Assembly (NCBI GenBank): GCA_947449005.1
Contig: CANFPP010000011.1
Location: 1 to 54,820 of the forward strand
Direction: 5' to 3'
From: Holosporales bacterium
GTDB lineage: Bacteria; Pseudomonadota; Alphaproteobacteria; Paracaedibacterales; CANFPP01
DNA length: 54,820 bases
Below, one piece after another: positions 1-7,352 of this stretch. How positions within the stretch are numbered: the stretch's first letter is position 1; each line of letters begins with the position of its first letter. The position numbers were made by a program, and so were the translations under genes. The notes under the pieces were generated by a model. That model made no database searches. It was not told where the DNA came from and saw nothing but the letters and a program-made list of their open reading frames with translations.

Positions 1-138
1 AACTTAAAAGATATGACGCAAGAAGATTTTGATGAAACAATTTTAAACTACAATGAAACTCCGAGAAAGAAACTGATGTGGAAAACTCCTCTTCAGGTCT
101 TTAACGAAAATTTACTCCGTGTTGCACTTCCAGCTTGA
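1..138 (+). mobile_element. IS30-family transposase, C-terminal end (cut by window edge)
   Basis: Frame 1 is open from the first base to the TGA at 136-138 and encodes 45 residues ending in LLRVALPA. The pattern YNETPRKKLMWKTPLQVF is the usual C-terminal end of the DDE integrase core of IS30 transposases (N.RPRK.L..KTP.E.F). The right inverted repeat overlaps the gene end: the inward-reading copy around 121-140 (GTTGCACTTCC core at 121-131) matches, as reverse complement, the GAGGTGCAAC core at 54688-54697 at the other window edge. The rest of the element lies outside the window. The call is seen in the sequence; whether the whole element is intact cannot be judged. Confidence 0.85.
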
Positions 139-188
139 ATGTGGCAGGCTATAAAACCAAACATGTTTTCATGAGTAAAAGAGAATTG

Positions 189-217
189 TTGCGCTGGTTA
201 TTAGCTAAAGTTATAGT
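189..217 (+). promoter_or_regulatory. Putative sigma-70 promoter of tRNA-Pro(GGG)
   Basis: A -35 box TTGCGC (189-194), a 17-base spacer and a -10 box TATAGT (212-217) end 10 bases before the tRNA. The spacing is ideal for a housekeeping promoter. It starts about 50 bases beyond the IS30 end, so the element has not removed it. Confidence 0.6.
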
Positions 218-227
218 GCTTTGAGAT

Positions 228-304
228 CGGAACGTAGCGCAGCCTGGTAGCGCACTATTCTGGGGGGATAGGGGTCATGGGTTCAAATCCCGTCGTTCCG
301 ACCA
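228..304 (+). tRNA. tRNA-Pro (anticodon GGG)
   Basis: A 77-base cloverleaf. The acceptor arms CGGAACG and CGTTCCG pair fully, the T-loop is GTTCAAATC, and the 3' CCA is encoded (302-304). The anticodon loop CTGGGGG carries GGG, with a stem that closes on a G-U pair. It is a diverged paralogue of the tRNA-Pro(TGG) at 2901, with the same D-arm GTAGCGCAGCCTGGTAGCGC. Confidence 0.93.
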
Positions 305-332
305 CATACACTATTTATTAAAGTTTGACCTT

Positions 333-650
333 ATGAGCACAGCATGTCTGTTAGGGTATACAACTGTCCCTAATATGGAAAAGGCGAAAGAGATCGCCGA
401 TATCTTAGTTGCAGAAAAGATGGCTGCTTGCGTAAATATTATTGGTGGTGTGGAGTCTGTCTACTATTGGCAAGATCAACTTCATCATGACTCAGAGGTC
501 TGCCTTTTTATTAAAACGACACAGCAATGTTGGGATAAAGTTGTATCGCGTATTTGCGAACTACATCCATATGAATGCCCTGCTATCTTGGCTTTACCTT
601 TGCAAGGTGGCTATGCGCCCTATCTAAAGTGGATTCAAGGTCAGTTGTGA
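333..650 (+). CDS. cutA: Divalent-cation tolerance protein CutA
   Basis: A 105-residue protein that matches the whole length of the CutA1 family, small trimeric PII-like proteins linked to copper and divalent-cation tolerance, though the molecular role is still unclear. Family signatures are AACVNI (31-36), ESVYYWQ (41-47) and the C-terminal HPYECPAI (78-85) with YLKWI (97-101). There is no signal peptide, so this is the short cytosolic form. The start ATG lies 29 bases after tRNA-Pro, and the two may share a transcript. The stop is three bases from the 3' end of the convergent tRNA-Arg gene, so the transcripts must overlap. Confidence 0.95.
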   Translation: MSTACLLGYTTVPNMEKAKEIADILVAEKMAACVNIIGGVESVYYWQDQLHHDSEVCLFIKTTQQCWDKVVSRICELHPYECPAILALPLQGGYAPYLKWIQGQL

Positions 651-653
651 GGT

Positions 654-730
654 TGGTGCGTCCTAGAGGATTCGAACCTCTGACCTACGGCTTAGAAGGC
701 CGCCGCTCTATCCAGCTGAGCTAAGGACGC
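654..730 (-). tRNA. tRNA-Arg (anticodon TCT)
   Basis: On the minus strand a 77-base cloverleaf with acceptor arms GCGTCCT and AGGACGC (seen from the plus strand), T-loop GTTCGAATC and an encoded CCA (TGG at 654-656 on plus). The anticodon loop is CTTCTAA, giving TCT. It converges on cutA with only three bases between them. Confidence 0.95.
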
Positions 731-741
731 GCTCATTCAAG

Positions 742-770
742 AAAGTACCTGGACTCATCCTTTGAAGCAA
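742..770 (-). promoter_or_regulatory. Putative promoter of tRNA-Arg(TCT)
   Basis: Reading the minus strand: TTGCTT (plus 765-770), a 17-base spacer, then TACTTT (plus 742-747), ending 11 bases before the tRNA 5' end. Box sequences and spacing resemble those of the two tRNA-Pro genes in this window. Confidence 0.55.
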
Positions 771-799
771 CAAATATTTTTATTTAAGAAAGAATCTTT

Positions 800-1462
800 A
801 TGAAAGCAATTAAATTAACCCCAACTTTATATCAATATTGTTTGGAAAATTCCCTATGTGAGCCAGAAGTTTTGCGCCAATTGCGTTTAGCCACAGAGAA
901 AATGCCTGAAGCACAAATGCAAATTTCTCCTGATCAAGGTCAGTTCATGCAATTCTTAATAAAGGTTATGAATGCAAAGACTGTTTTAGAAATTGGCACG
1001 TATACGGGCTATAGTGCTCTTTCTTTTGCGCTTGCTTTGCCAGATGATGGAAAAGTTGTGACTTGTGATAGGAATCTTGAGTGGACAAAAGTTGCAAAAA
1101 ATTATTGGAAACTAGCAGGCGTTGAAAATAAAATTGATTTGAAACTTGGTCAAGCCATAGAAACTCTGGCGCAGTTAAAAGAACAAGGTTGTTTTTTCGA
1201 TTTTATTTTTATAGATGCAGATAAACGAAGTTATAATCTTTACTATGAGGCTGCATTGGAGCTCCTAAATAATGGTGGCATTATTGCGCTCGATAATGTT
1301 TTGCAAGAAGGGCACGTGGCAGATCCAAATAATCTTGATCCAACTGTTGTGTTTATCCGTGAGTTAAATAAGAAAATTTACCAGGATAAAAGAGTAGAGC
1401 TAACGCTTTTGCCAATTAGTGATGGACTAACCCTGGTTAGAAAAATATCTCGGCCACTTTAA
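800..1462 (+). CDS. SAM-dependent O-methyltransferase (family 3, COMT/CCoAOMT-like)
   Basis: A 220-residue class I methyltransferase of the bacterial catechol/caffeoyl-CoA O-methyltransferase type (Methyltransf_3). The SAM-binding motif I is EIGTYTGYS (64-72). The acidic metal and catalytic motif IDADK is at 138-142, and the second metal-binding motif DNVL is at 165-168. These proteins methylate hydroxyl groups of small aromatics, with Mg2+; the natural substrate in bacteria is usually unknown, and some relatives act on tRNA hydroxyuridine (TrmR). Length is normal. The gene stands alone, divergent from tRNA-Arg. The tRNA role is only a possibility here. Confidence 0.88.
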   Translation: MKAIKLTPTLYQYCLENSLCEPEVLRQLRLATEKMPEAQMQISPDQGQFMQFLIKVMNAKTVLEIGTYTGYSALSFALALPDDGKVVTCDRNLEWTKVAKNYWKLAGVENKIDLKLGQAIETLAQLKEQGCFFDFIFIDADKRSYNLYYEAALELLNNGGIIALDNVLQEGHVADPNNLDPTVVFIRELNKKIYQDKRVELTLLPISDGLTLVRKISRPL

Positions 1463-1529
1463 TTGTTTGAGAAATATAGAAAGATTAAGAGAAGATAAGG
1501 GAAAACCTCTAGCTTAATAAAGGTGGTCC

Positions 1530-2831
1530 GTGACAATAGAATCTTTCAATCAACAAAAACTCTTAGAACTTTGCTGTGAAACGAACAAGAAGCGTGCAGA
1601 AGATTCATATCGGTTTGATTGGCAACGACGTGCTCGCCCGAACCAGCTTCCTCCGATAGGTGATTGGCGTATTTGGCTAATTATTGCTGGACGTGGTTTT
1701 GGAAAAACCAGAACAGGCGCAGAAACTATTCGTATGTGGGTCGCGAATAATCGTTATCACCGTATTGCCCTTATTGGCGGAAGTATTGATGAAGTTCGTG
1801 ATGTTATGGTTGAGGGAGAGAGCGGGCTTTTAAATATTTACCCCGAGCACGAGCGTCCTTTATTTGAGCCTTCAAAGCGAAAAATAACTTGGGCAAATGG
1901 GACGGTTGCTCATCTTTATGGGGCGAACCATTATGAAAAGTTACGGGGACCCCAATTTGACTTAGCATGGGTAGATGAGCTAGCTAAGTTTCGTTATTCA
2001 GAGGAAACGTGGAATCAATTAATGCTGGGGCTTCGACTGGGGAGTGACCCTAAATGCCTCGTTACTACAACGCCGCGTCCACAAAAGCTTTTACAAAATC
2101 TACTTGAGTTGCCAGATTCTATTGTAACGCGAGGAACTACTTTTGATAATGAGGAAAATCTTGCGCCGACATTCCTGAATCAAATCTTAAAACAATTCGA
2201 TGGCACGAGTCTGGGGGCTCAGGAACTTTATGCAGAAATTCTAACTGAACGGCAGGGAGCCTTATGGCAGCGGAGCATGATTCGTTATCAGCAACCTGCA
2301 ACATCACAAGATGGGCAGTATTTATTCCGCCGCATTGTTATTGCAATTGATCCTGCGACAACTCATCACCAAGAAAGCGATGAAACAGGTATGGTTGTTG
2401 CTGCACTTGGTGAAGATAATCAGGCCTATGTTCTCGAAGATTTAAGTGGCAGGCATAGTCCGGCTGATTGGGGACGGCGTGCGATTGAAGCTTATTGGAG
2501 ATACAAAGCTGACAGGGTTGTTGCTGAGGTGAATAAAGGCGGAGATATGGTAGAGAGAATTTTGCGGTCAATTGATCCCTCAGTTTCCTATAAGGCGGTT
2601 CGAGCAACCCGCGGTAAAGCAACACGAGCCGAGCCAATTGCCGCACTTTACGAACAAAATCGAGTTCATCATATACGCCCTTTGACGACTCTTGAAACGC
2701 AATTGTGTGATTATATTCCGGGCGTTACAAGCAAGTCGCCTGATAGGCTCGATGCATTGGTGTGGGGATTGACGGATCTCCTTTTAGAGGCAGAATCGAA
2801 CCCTGTTTTAAAGATCTGGGGTGCGCATTAA
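1530..2831 (+). CDS. Large terminase subunit, gene-transfer-agent/phage type
   Basis: A 433-residue, apparently intact DNA-packaging motor. The N-terminal ATPase has a Walker A GRGFGKT (54-60), Walker B LAWVDE (145-150) and coupling motif TTTPRP (179-184). The C-terminal RNase H-like nuclease shows the acidic residues in AIDPATTHH (D274), EVNKGGDMV (333-341) and DRLDALVWG (405-413). It resembles ORFg2 of the alphaproteobacterial gene transfer agent. The start is GTG (V decoded as M) after AAAGGTGG. No capsid, portal, protease or tail gene is next to it. Rickettsiales-type genomes are known to carry scattered single GTA genes, and this looks like one. The lack of stops or frameshifts suggests selection on the product. 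Confidence 0.88.
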   Translation: MTIESFNQQKLLELCCETNKKRAEDSYRFDWQRRARPNQLPPIGDWRIWLIIAGRGFGKTRTGAETIRMWVANNRYHRIALIGGSIDEVRDVMVEGESGLLNIYPEHERPLFEPSKRKITWANGTVAHLYGANHYEKLRGPQFDLAWVDELAKFRYSEETWNQLMLGLRLGSDPKCLVTTTPRPQKLLQNLLELPDSIVTRGTTFDNEENLAPTFLNQILKQFDGTSLGAQELYAEILTERQGALWQRSMIRYQQPATSQDGQYLFRRIVIAIDPATTHHQESDETGMVVAALGEDNQAYVLEDLSGRHSPADWGRRAIEAYWRYKADRVVAEVNKGGDMVERILRSIDPSVSYKAVRATRGKATRAEPIAALYEQNRVHHIRPLTTLETQLCDYIPGVTSKSPDRLDALVWGLTDLLLEAESNPVLKIWGAH

Positions 2832-2863
2832 AAATTATTATGAACAAATTTACGGATTATACC

Positions 2864-2892
2864 TTGGCATTTGAAATAGTTTGAGCTATGTT
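2864..2892 (+). promoter_or_regulatory. Putative promoter of tRNA-Pro(TGG)
   Basis: A -35 box TTGGCA (2864-2869), 17 bases, and a -10 box TATGTT (2887-2892), eight bases before the tRNA. It may also drive the NDUFS4-like gene that follows. Confidence 0.55.
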
Positions 2893-2900
2893 CAATCCAA

Positions 2901-2977
2901 CGGGACGTAGCGCAGCCTGGTAGCGCGCCTGCTTTGGGAGCAGGATGTCGGAGGTTCAAATCCTCTCGTCCCGACCA
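2901..2977 (+). tRNA. tRNA-Pro (anticodon TGG)
   Basis: A 77-base cloverleaf: acceptor CGGGACG paired with CGTCCCG, anticodon loop CTTTGGGAG context with anticodon TGG, T-loop GTTCAAATC, and encoded CCA (2975-2977). It lies directly before the complex I accessory gene. Confidence 0.96.
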
Positions 2978-3003
2978 TCCATACTATATAGATGAGGGCT
3001 ACC

Positions 3004-3285
3004 GTGATAAAAGCTCGTTTGTATCAGCCCTCAAAAAGCGCAATGCAATCTGGTAAGGCAAAGACAAACTACTGGATTCTACAATTTATTGGTTCATCTG
3101 AAAAACTGATAGATCCCTTAATGGGATGGGTAGGGTCAACAAATACCCTACAGCAAATTCAACTTAAATTCGAATCTATCTCTGCTGCTCTTCTTTATGC
3201 GCGTAAGCATAACATCACATTATCTGTTGAAAAACCTCGAACTCACAAAGTTCGCCTCCAATCCTATGGCGATAAATTTCGTTAG
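3004..3285 (+). CDS. NDUFS4-like accessory subunit of respiratory complex I
   Basis: About 93 residues matching the ETC_C1_NDUFS4 family, the bacterial counterpart of the mitochondrial 18 kDa complex I subunit, known in alphaproteobacteria. Visible family features are ARLYQPSKSAMQSG at the N-terminus and the PLMGWVGST segment, followed by a basic C-terminus. An in-frame ATG exists at 2992, but GAGGG (2994-2998) sits five bases before the GTG at 3004, nothing like a ribosome site precedes 2992, and family members start just before the KARLY segment; GTG 3004 is therefore chosen. The protein would sit on the matrix-like (cytoplasmic) arm of NADH:quinone oxidoreductase. Confidence 0.85.
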   Translation: MIKARLYQPSKSAMQSGKAKTNYWILQFIGSSEKLIDPLMGWVGSTNTLQQIQLKFESISAALLYARKHNITLSVEKPRTHKVRLQSYGDKFR

Positions 3286-3404
3286 AGTGTCTCTTTAAAA
3301 ATATACCCAAAAAAACGCGTAGAAGTTTTCTTGTAATAGAAAGATGTTTTTATTATGATTAATTCCATGTTATTCATTTACCGCTCTTAATTTTAGGAAA
3401 TATA

Positions 3405-5672
3405 ATGTCATCTGATATTTACCAGAAGTCTCTTGCATACCACCGTCAGCGTCCTTATGGAAAATTAGCAATCGTGGCAACAAAGCCGCTTTCAGATCAA
3501 AATGATCTTGCCCTTGCTTATTCTCCCGGTGTGGCAGCTGCTAGCCGACTTATTGCTGAATCGCCACATGAGGCTGCGACATTAACGGCTAGAAGTAATT
3601 TGATAGCTGTTATTTCGAACGGCACGGCTGTTTTAGGTCTTGGCAATATTGGGCCATTGGCAGCAAAGCCGGTGATGGAAGGTAAAGCTGTTTTATTTAA
3701 AAAATTTGCAGGAATTGATGTCTTTGACTTAGAAATTAATGAATTAGATCCAGATAAACTGGTTGAAATTATTGCTTCGCTTGAGCCGACTTTTGGTGGA
3801 ATAAATCTAGAAGATATTAAAGCACCAGAATGTTTCTACATTGAAGAGAAGCTTAGAAACCGTTTGAAAATACCTGTTTTCCATGACGATCAGCATGGAA
3901 CAGCTATTATTGTTTCAGCGGCTATTCTAAATGGCTTGAAATTGGTTGGAAAAAACATTGGTGATGTTAAGTTAGTAACATCTGGCGCTGGTGCTGCTGC
4001 ATTAGCCTGTCTTGAGCTTCTTGTCGCGTTAGGTTTAAAGCCGAGCAATGTTACTCTTTGTGATAGTGGTGGAATCGTTTATGAAGGTCGTTCAGAGAAT
4101 CTAGATCCTAATAAAGCGGCTTATGCTATCAAAACGGAAAAAAGAGTCTTGGCAGAAGCTATGGTTGGTGCTGATATTTTCCTTGGGCTCTCCGTTGCTG
4201 GTGTGGTTTCACCAGAAATGGTTAAATCAATGGCAGAGAGACCTATAATCCTTGCTTTGGCAAATCCTGAGCCAGAAATTTTACCGCCTCTTGTTAAAGA
4301 AGCGCGCTCAGACGCAATTATCGCAACAGGCCGTTCAGATTATCCGAACCAAGTTAATAATGTTTTGTGTTTCCCCTTTATTTTCCGTGGCGCTTTGGAT
4401 GTTGGAGCTACCACCATTAATAAAGAGATGAAGGTTGCTTGTGTAAAAGCGTTAGCAGATTTAGCTGAAGCAGAGAGCTCTGATGTCGTTTCTAACGCTT
4501 ACAAAGGCGAAGTGCACAGATTCGGACCTGAATATATTATTCCAAAGCCTTTTGATCCTAGATTGATTATTGAACTAGCTTCCGTGGTTGCCGAAGCAGC
4601 GATGGCAAGTGGTGTTGCAACAAGACCAATCGAAGATATGGCTGAGTATCGTCAGAGTTTGCATCAGTACGTTTATCGCTCTGCAATGGTTATGAAGCCA
4701 ATCTTTAATCAAGCTAAGGGAAATCCTAAGAGAGTTACCTTTGCTGAAGGTGAAGAAGAACGGGTGCTTCAGGCAGCGCAAATATTGGTTGATGAGAATA
4801 TTGTACGACCTATTTTGATTGGACGACCTCACGTGATTGAAAAACGAGTTGCTCGTTTAGGTTTGCGCCTTAATCTTGAACTCGATTGTGATTTGATCGA
4901 TCCGAATAGTGACACGCGTTACCATAAATATTGGCAAACGTATCACGAAATAATGGAGCGCAAGGGAATTTCTCCAGCTGTTGCTAAAACATTGGTTAGA
5001 ACCAATGCAACAATTATCGGGGCTTTAACTGTTCATCTAGGTGATTCAGACGCTTTGATTTGTGGAACAATTGGACGCTATACAGAGCATTTCCGCCATG
5101 TTAGGCAAATTTTAGGATTGTCAGATAATAATCATATCGCATCTGCTTTAAGTGTTTTGGTTGGTGATCAGGGGCCATTATTTATTTGTGATCCTTACTT
5201 AAATATTGAACCTACTGCTGAAGATTTAAAGGCGATGGCATTGCTCGCTATCGAGCAGGTTGAGCGCTTTGGTATCGTGCCAAAGGTTGCTTTTGTTTCA
5301 CATTCAAATTTTGGCACAGGCCGTACCGAATCTAGTGAAAAGATGCGTCAGGCTTTGGCTTTAACGCGTCAAGCATTGCCTGGTGTTGAAATTGAGGGGG
5401 AAATGCATGCCGATGCTGCCTTGAATGAAGAAATTCGCCAGCGTTCTTTCCCAAATTCAAGACTCAAAGGACCAGCTAATCTTTTGATTATGCCAAATAT
5501 TGATGCTGCAAATATTGCCTTTAATTTGGCAAAAGAAGCGTCTGGTGGTCTTGCTATTGGCCCAATTTTACTGGGTATTGCAAAGCCAGCTCACATTCTA
5601 ACGGCTTCTGCTTCGGTAAGAGGAATTGTGGATATGAGTGCGTTTGCAGTGGTTGAAGCGCAAAATTCTTAA
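3405..5672 (+). CDS. maeB: NADP-dependent malic enzyme with phosphotransacetylase-like C-terminus
   Basis: A 755-residue MaeB-type enzyme that decarboxylates malate to pyruvate with reduction of NADP+. The N-terminal malic domain (about 1-150) has the family motif [10 protein letters not shown]; the Rossmann domain follows (about 160-400) with [10 protein letters not shown]. The C-terminal half (about 430-755) is the phosphate-acetyltransferase-like domain that is usual in this class and is thought to be regulatory. Length is typical of the hybrid enzyme. It is monocistronic, starts with ATG after AGGAAATATA, and ends just before a 9-bp inverted repeat. In a host-associated cell it would feed pyruvate and NADPH from host or TCA-cycle malate. 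Confidence 0.96.
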   Translation: MSSDIYQKSLAYHRQRPYGKLAIVATKPLSDQNDLALAYSPGVAAASRLIAESPHEAATLTARSNLIAVISNGTAVLGLGNIGPLAAKPVMEGKAVLFKKFAGIDVFDLEINELDPDKLVEIIASLEPTFGGINLEDIKAPECFYIEEKLRNRLKIPVFHDDQHGTAIIVSAAILNGLKLVGKNIGDVKLVTSGAGAAALACLELLVALGLKPSNVTLCDSGGIVYEGRSENLDPNKAAYAIKTEKRVLAEAMVGADIFLGLSVAGVVSPEMVKSMAERPIILALANPEPEILPPLVKEARSDAIIATGRSDYPNQVNNVLCFPFIFRGALDVGATTINKEMKVACVKALADLAEAESSDVVSNAYKGEVHRFGPEYIIPKPFDPRLIIELASVVAEAAMASGVATRPIEDMAEYRQSLHQYVYRSAMVMKPIFNQAKGNPKRVTFAEGEEERVLQAAQILVDENIVRPILIGRPHVIEKRVARLGLRLNLELDCDLIDPNSDTRYHKYWQTYHEIMERKGISPAVAKTLVRTNATIIGALTVHLGDSDALICGTIGRYTEHFRHVRQILGLSDNNHIASALSVLVGDQGPLFICDPYLNIEPTAEDLKAMALLAIEQVERFGIVPKVAFVSHSNFGTGRTESSEKMRQALALTRQALPGVEIEGEMHADAALNEEIRQRSFPNSRLKGPANLLIMPNIDAANIAFNLAKEASGGLAIGPILLGIAKPAHILTASASVRGIVDMSAFAVVEAQNS

Positions 5673-5680
5673 GTTAAATA

Positions 5681-5704
5681 GAGAGCTCCTTAATTGGAGC
5701 TCTC
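5681..5704 (+). terminator. Perfect 9-bp hairpin after maeB
   Basis: GAGAGCTCC (5681-5689) pairs perfectly with GGAGCTCTC (5696-5704) around a 6-base loop, nine bases after the maeB stop. No T-run follows, so it may act as a 3'-end stabiliser or a weak terminator rather than a classical intrinsic one. Confidence 0.5.
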
Positions 5705-5803
5705 TGTAAAGACTTTGCGATTATTCAGTTTTTTTCTAACTTTGATTCAAGATTAAAGTGGTAAAAAACGTTTAAAATCAGAGTATTAATAACAATCAAT
5801 GAT

Positions 5804-5882
5804 GTCATGGCGAGCCCGGAGGGCGTGGCTATCCAGAAAATAGAACCTGGATCACCACGGAATCATTACTTCCTCTGATGAC
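5804..5882. repeat. Dispersed palindromic repeat (GTCAT...ATGAC type)
   Basis: The segment starts with GTCATGGCGAGCCC and ends with TGATGAC, with the imperfect inner arms GGCTATCCAG and CCTGGATCACC. This is the layout of the widespread repeat GTCATTGCGAG...CTCGCAATGAC seen in many intracellular proteobacteria. It lies between convergent transcription units. A single copy of this class is visible in this window; the copies near 22620, 44978 and 45839 are of a shorter type. Confidence 0.6.
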
Positions 5883-5908
5883 GGCTGGTTGGGCATAGAA
5901 TCTCTAAT

Positions 5909-6628
5909 CTAGGGTTGGTAGAAAAAATCAAGCTTTTTTTGTCCTGCACCGGCTGGAGGGAATGATTTTCTATACCCCTTACCTTTGCTTTTTACAGGTT
6001 TTGTGGTTTTTTTAGCTACGGCATGTGCTGCTGGGGGGAAGCTGGATCGCTTTTGAGATTCATCTACTCCTCTTGCTGTAAAACCATCGATTTTTGGTTG
6101 ATCTTTGCTTGGTTCTAGCAGCTTTGCTTTCTTCTTAGAGGAAGATGCATCTTTTTCTGAATTACCATATTCTAAATTACCATATGATGTGAAGGTAATC
6201 GTTGTTGTAATGCCATCTTTAGTAGATTCGAATATTCTTCTCTTTCCCGCATTTTCTTCTGTTTCTGTAAAATCCCCCAGTAAAGATTTGTTGCGTATTC
6301 TTTGTTCTACAGAATCACACTGTTCTTTTAAAGTTTTTGGTCTACGATTTTTGCCCTCGGGAGTATCTTTGTAGAAAGGGCTTGGAAATATAGATTTTTG
6401 TGATGCCCTTCTTCTTTCTTCGTCGCTGTCGCTTTCTGAGGCAGCACTTGTCGATCCAGATTCTAATGAGCCAGAGTCATTCCTTGCAAAACTAATCCCT
6501 GGTGCTATTGGAGGCATTGATTGTCGGGTGATGTCTTCGTCACTCTCAATGAAATAATCAAACTCCATTGCTGATACAGTTGAAGCTCCAATAAGTAATG
6601 ATGAAATTAAATAAAATTTAGTAAACAT
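5909..6628 (-). CDS. Secreted orphan protein with C-terminal PIP-box-like motif
   Basis: A 239-residue protein with no family I recognise. The N-terminus MFTKFYLISSLLIGASTVSA is a Sec signal peptide. The mature part is polar and probably disordered: an acidic serine-rich stretch (50-72), a short possible beta segment ITTTITFTSYG (140-150), basic clusters SKKKAK (164-169) and KPVKSKGKG (210-218), and a repeated [KR]SFPPA (residues 194-200 and 221-226 region). The last ten residues are QKKLDFFYQP, in which Q230-K-K-L233-D-F-F236-Y237 fits the eukaryotic PCNA-interacting consensus QxxLxxFY exactly. Promoter and signal peptide are nearly identical to those of the gene at 6858-7199. A nuclear effector is inference only. 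Confidence 0.7.
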   Translation of the reverse strand: MFTKFYLISSLLIGASTVSAMEFDYFIESDEDITRQSMPPIAPGISFARNDSGSLESGSTSAASESDSDEERRRASQKSIFPSPFYKDTPEGKNRRPKTLKEQCDSVEQRIRNKSLLGDFTETEENAGKRRIFESTKDGITTTITFTSYGNLEYGNSEKDASSSKKKAKLLEPSKDQPKIDGFTARGVDESQKRSSFPPAAHAVAKKTTKPVKSKGKGYRKSFPPAGAGQKKLDFFYQP

Positions 6629-6659
6629 TATGTCTCCGTCTTGTTGATTGGTCGGATTA

Positions 6660-6704
6660 CAATATTAATACTTTATTAATAATTTCAAATATTTTATTTT
6701 ACTT
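6660..6704 (-). promoter_or_regulatory. Promoter module shared with the next secreted gene
   Basis: On the minus strand a -35-like TTGAAA (plus 6683-6688), a 17-base spacer and ATATTG (plus 6660-6665; TAATAT is an alternative -10 with a 15-base spacer). The 24-base AT-rich block at 6681-6704 is identical to 7253-7276, at nearly the same distance from the start codon. Conservation of position in two otherwise divergent genes supports a functional promoter. Confidence 0.5.
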
Positions 6705-6811
6705 CAAATTATATACAAAATAAATAAAACTTATTTTTATTATTTAAGATAATTTGTCAATCCTTATTAAGATTTTTATTTTTAAGATTGAGTAAATTTT
6801 TATGTATTGTA

Positions 6812-6843
6812 TAATAAAAAACGCGACCTATTAATAGGTCGCG
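6812..6843 (-). terminator. Intrinsic terminator of the 6858-7199 gene
   Basis: CGCGACCTA (6822-6830) and TAGGTCGCG (6835-6843) form a perfect 9-bp stem with a TTAA loop. On the minus strand it is followed by TTTTTTATTAT. Strong classical terminator; it separates the two related secreted genes into independent transcripts. Confidence 0.88.
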
Positions 6844-6857
6844 AATTATAAATAAAT

Positions 6858-7199
6858 TTAATTACTGTGATTTTTTTTTAAGTAACCAGTAATTCCATGC
6901 CCTTCATTGTACTCAGTACGTTTAAATGTATGTTTTGCTGTGTAGGCTGGGTTCTTTTCTGTTATCGTTACAGATTCTGCATTTGCACTATATTCTACTT
7001 TGCTACCTACTGTTGACTTACTAAATATATCATCTATAAAAGCGCTCTTTTGAGTTTGTGTTTCATAGACAGACACACGAGAACGTTTGTTTGGTCTTTC
7101 TTCATCACAACTGTCGCTATCTGAAGTAGTGTATCCACTTGCTGATACGGTTGAAATTCCTATAAGTAATGATGAAATTAAATAAAATTTAGTAAACAT
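6858..7199 (-). CDS. Small secreted orphan protein, paralogue-like to 5909-6628
   Basis: A 113-residue protein with signal peptide MFTKFYLISSLLIGISTVSA, differing at one residue from that of the neighbour at 5909-6628. The mature part keeps only a loose resemblance: an acidic SDSD...DEER patch, a basic NLS-like RPNKRSR (35-41), a QKS[AI]F segment and alternating polar/beta-prone residues, ending in LKKNHSN. It lacks the PIP-like C-terminus. It has its own promoter (7232-7276) and terminator (6812-6843). Function is unknown; export to the periplasm or beyond is the only prediction I can support. Confidence 0.65.
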   Translation of the reverse strand: MFTKFYLISSLLIGISTVSASGYTTSDSDSCDEERPNKRSRVSVYETQTQKSAFIDDIFSKSTVGSKVEYSANAESVTITEKNPAYTAKHTFKRTEYNEGHGITGYLKKNHSN

Positions 7200-7231
7200 T
7201 GTTTTCCCTTTAGTGTTGAATAGACAACGAA

Positions 7232-7276
7232 CAATATTACTGTTGTAAATGTAATTTCAAATATTTTATTTTACTT
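7232..7276 (-). promoter_or_regulatory. Promoter module shared with 5909-6628 gene
   Basis: On the minus strand TTGAAA (plus 7255-7260), 17 bases, ATATTG (plus 7232-7237). The block 7253-7276 is base-for-base identical to 6681-6704. The start codon is about 32 bases downstream, as in the other copy (31). Confidence 0.5.
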
Positions 7277-7352
7277 TAAATTCCCTTGAAATTGTAAGTA
7301 AAGACAGCGAAATTTGTATTAATAATTTAGAAAACTTTATTTATTAAATACT

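Noticed and set aside
6083..6105. Second PIP-like motif (QPKIDGFT, residues 177-184) in the secreted protein at 5909-6628
   Set aside because: The last position is T, not F or Y, so it does not fit the consensus; only the C-terminal motif is kept as a finding.
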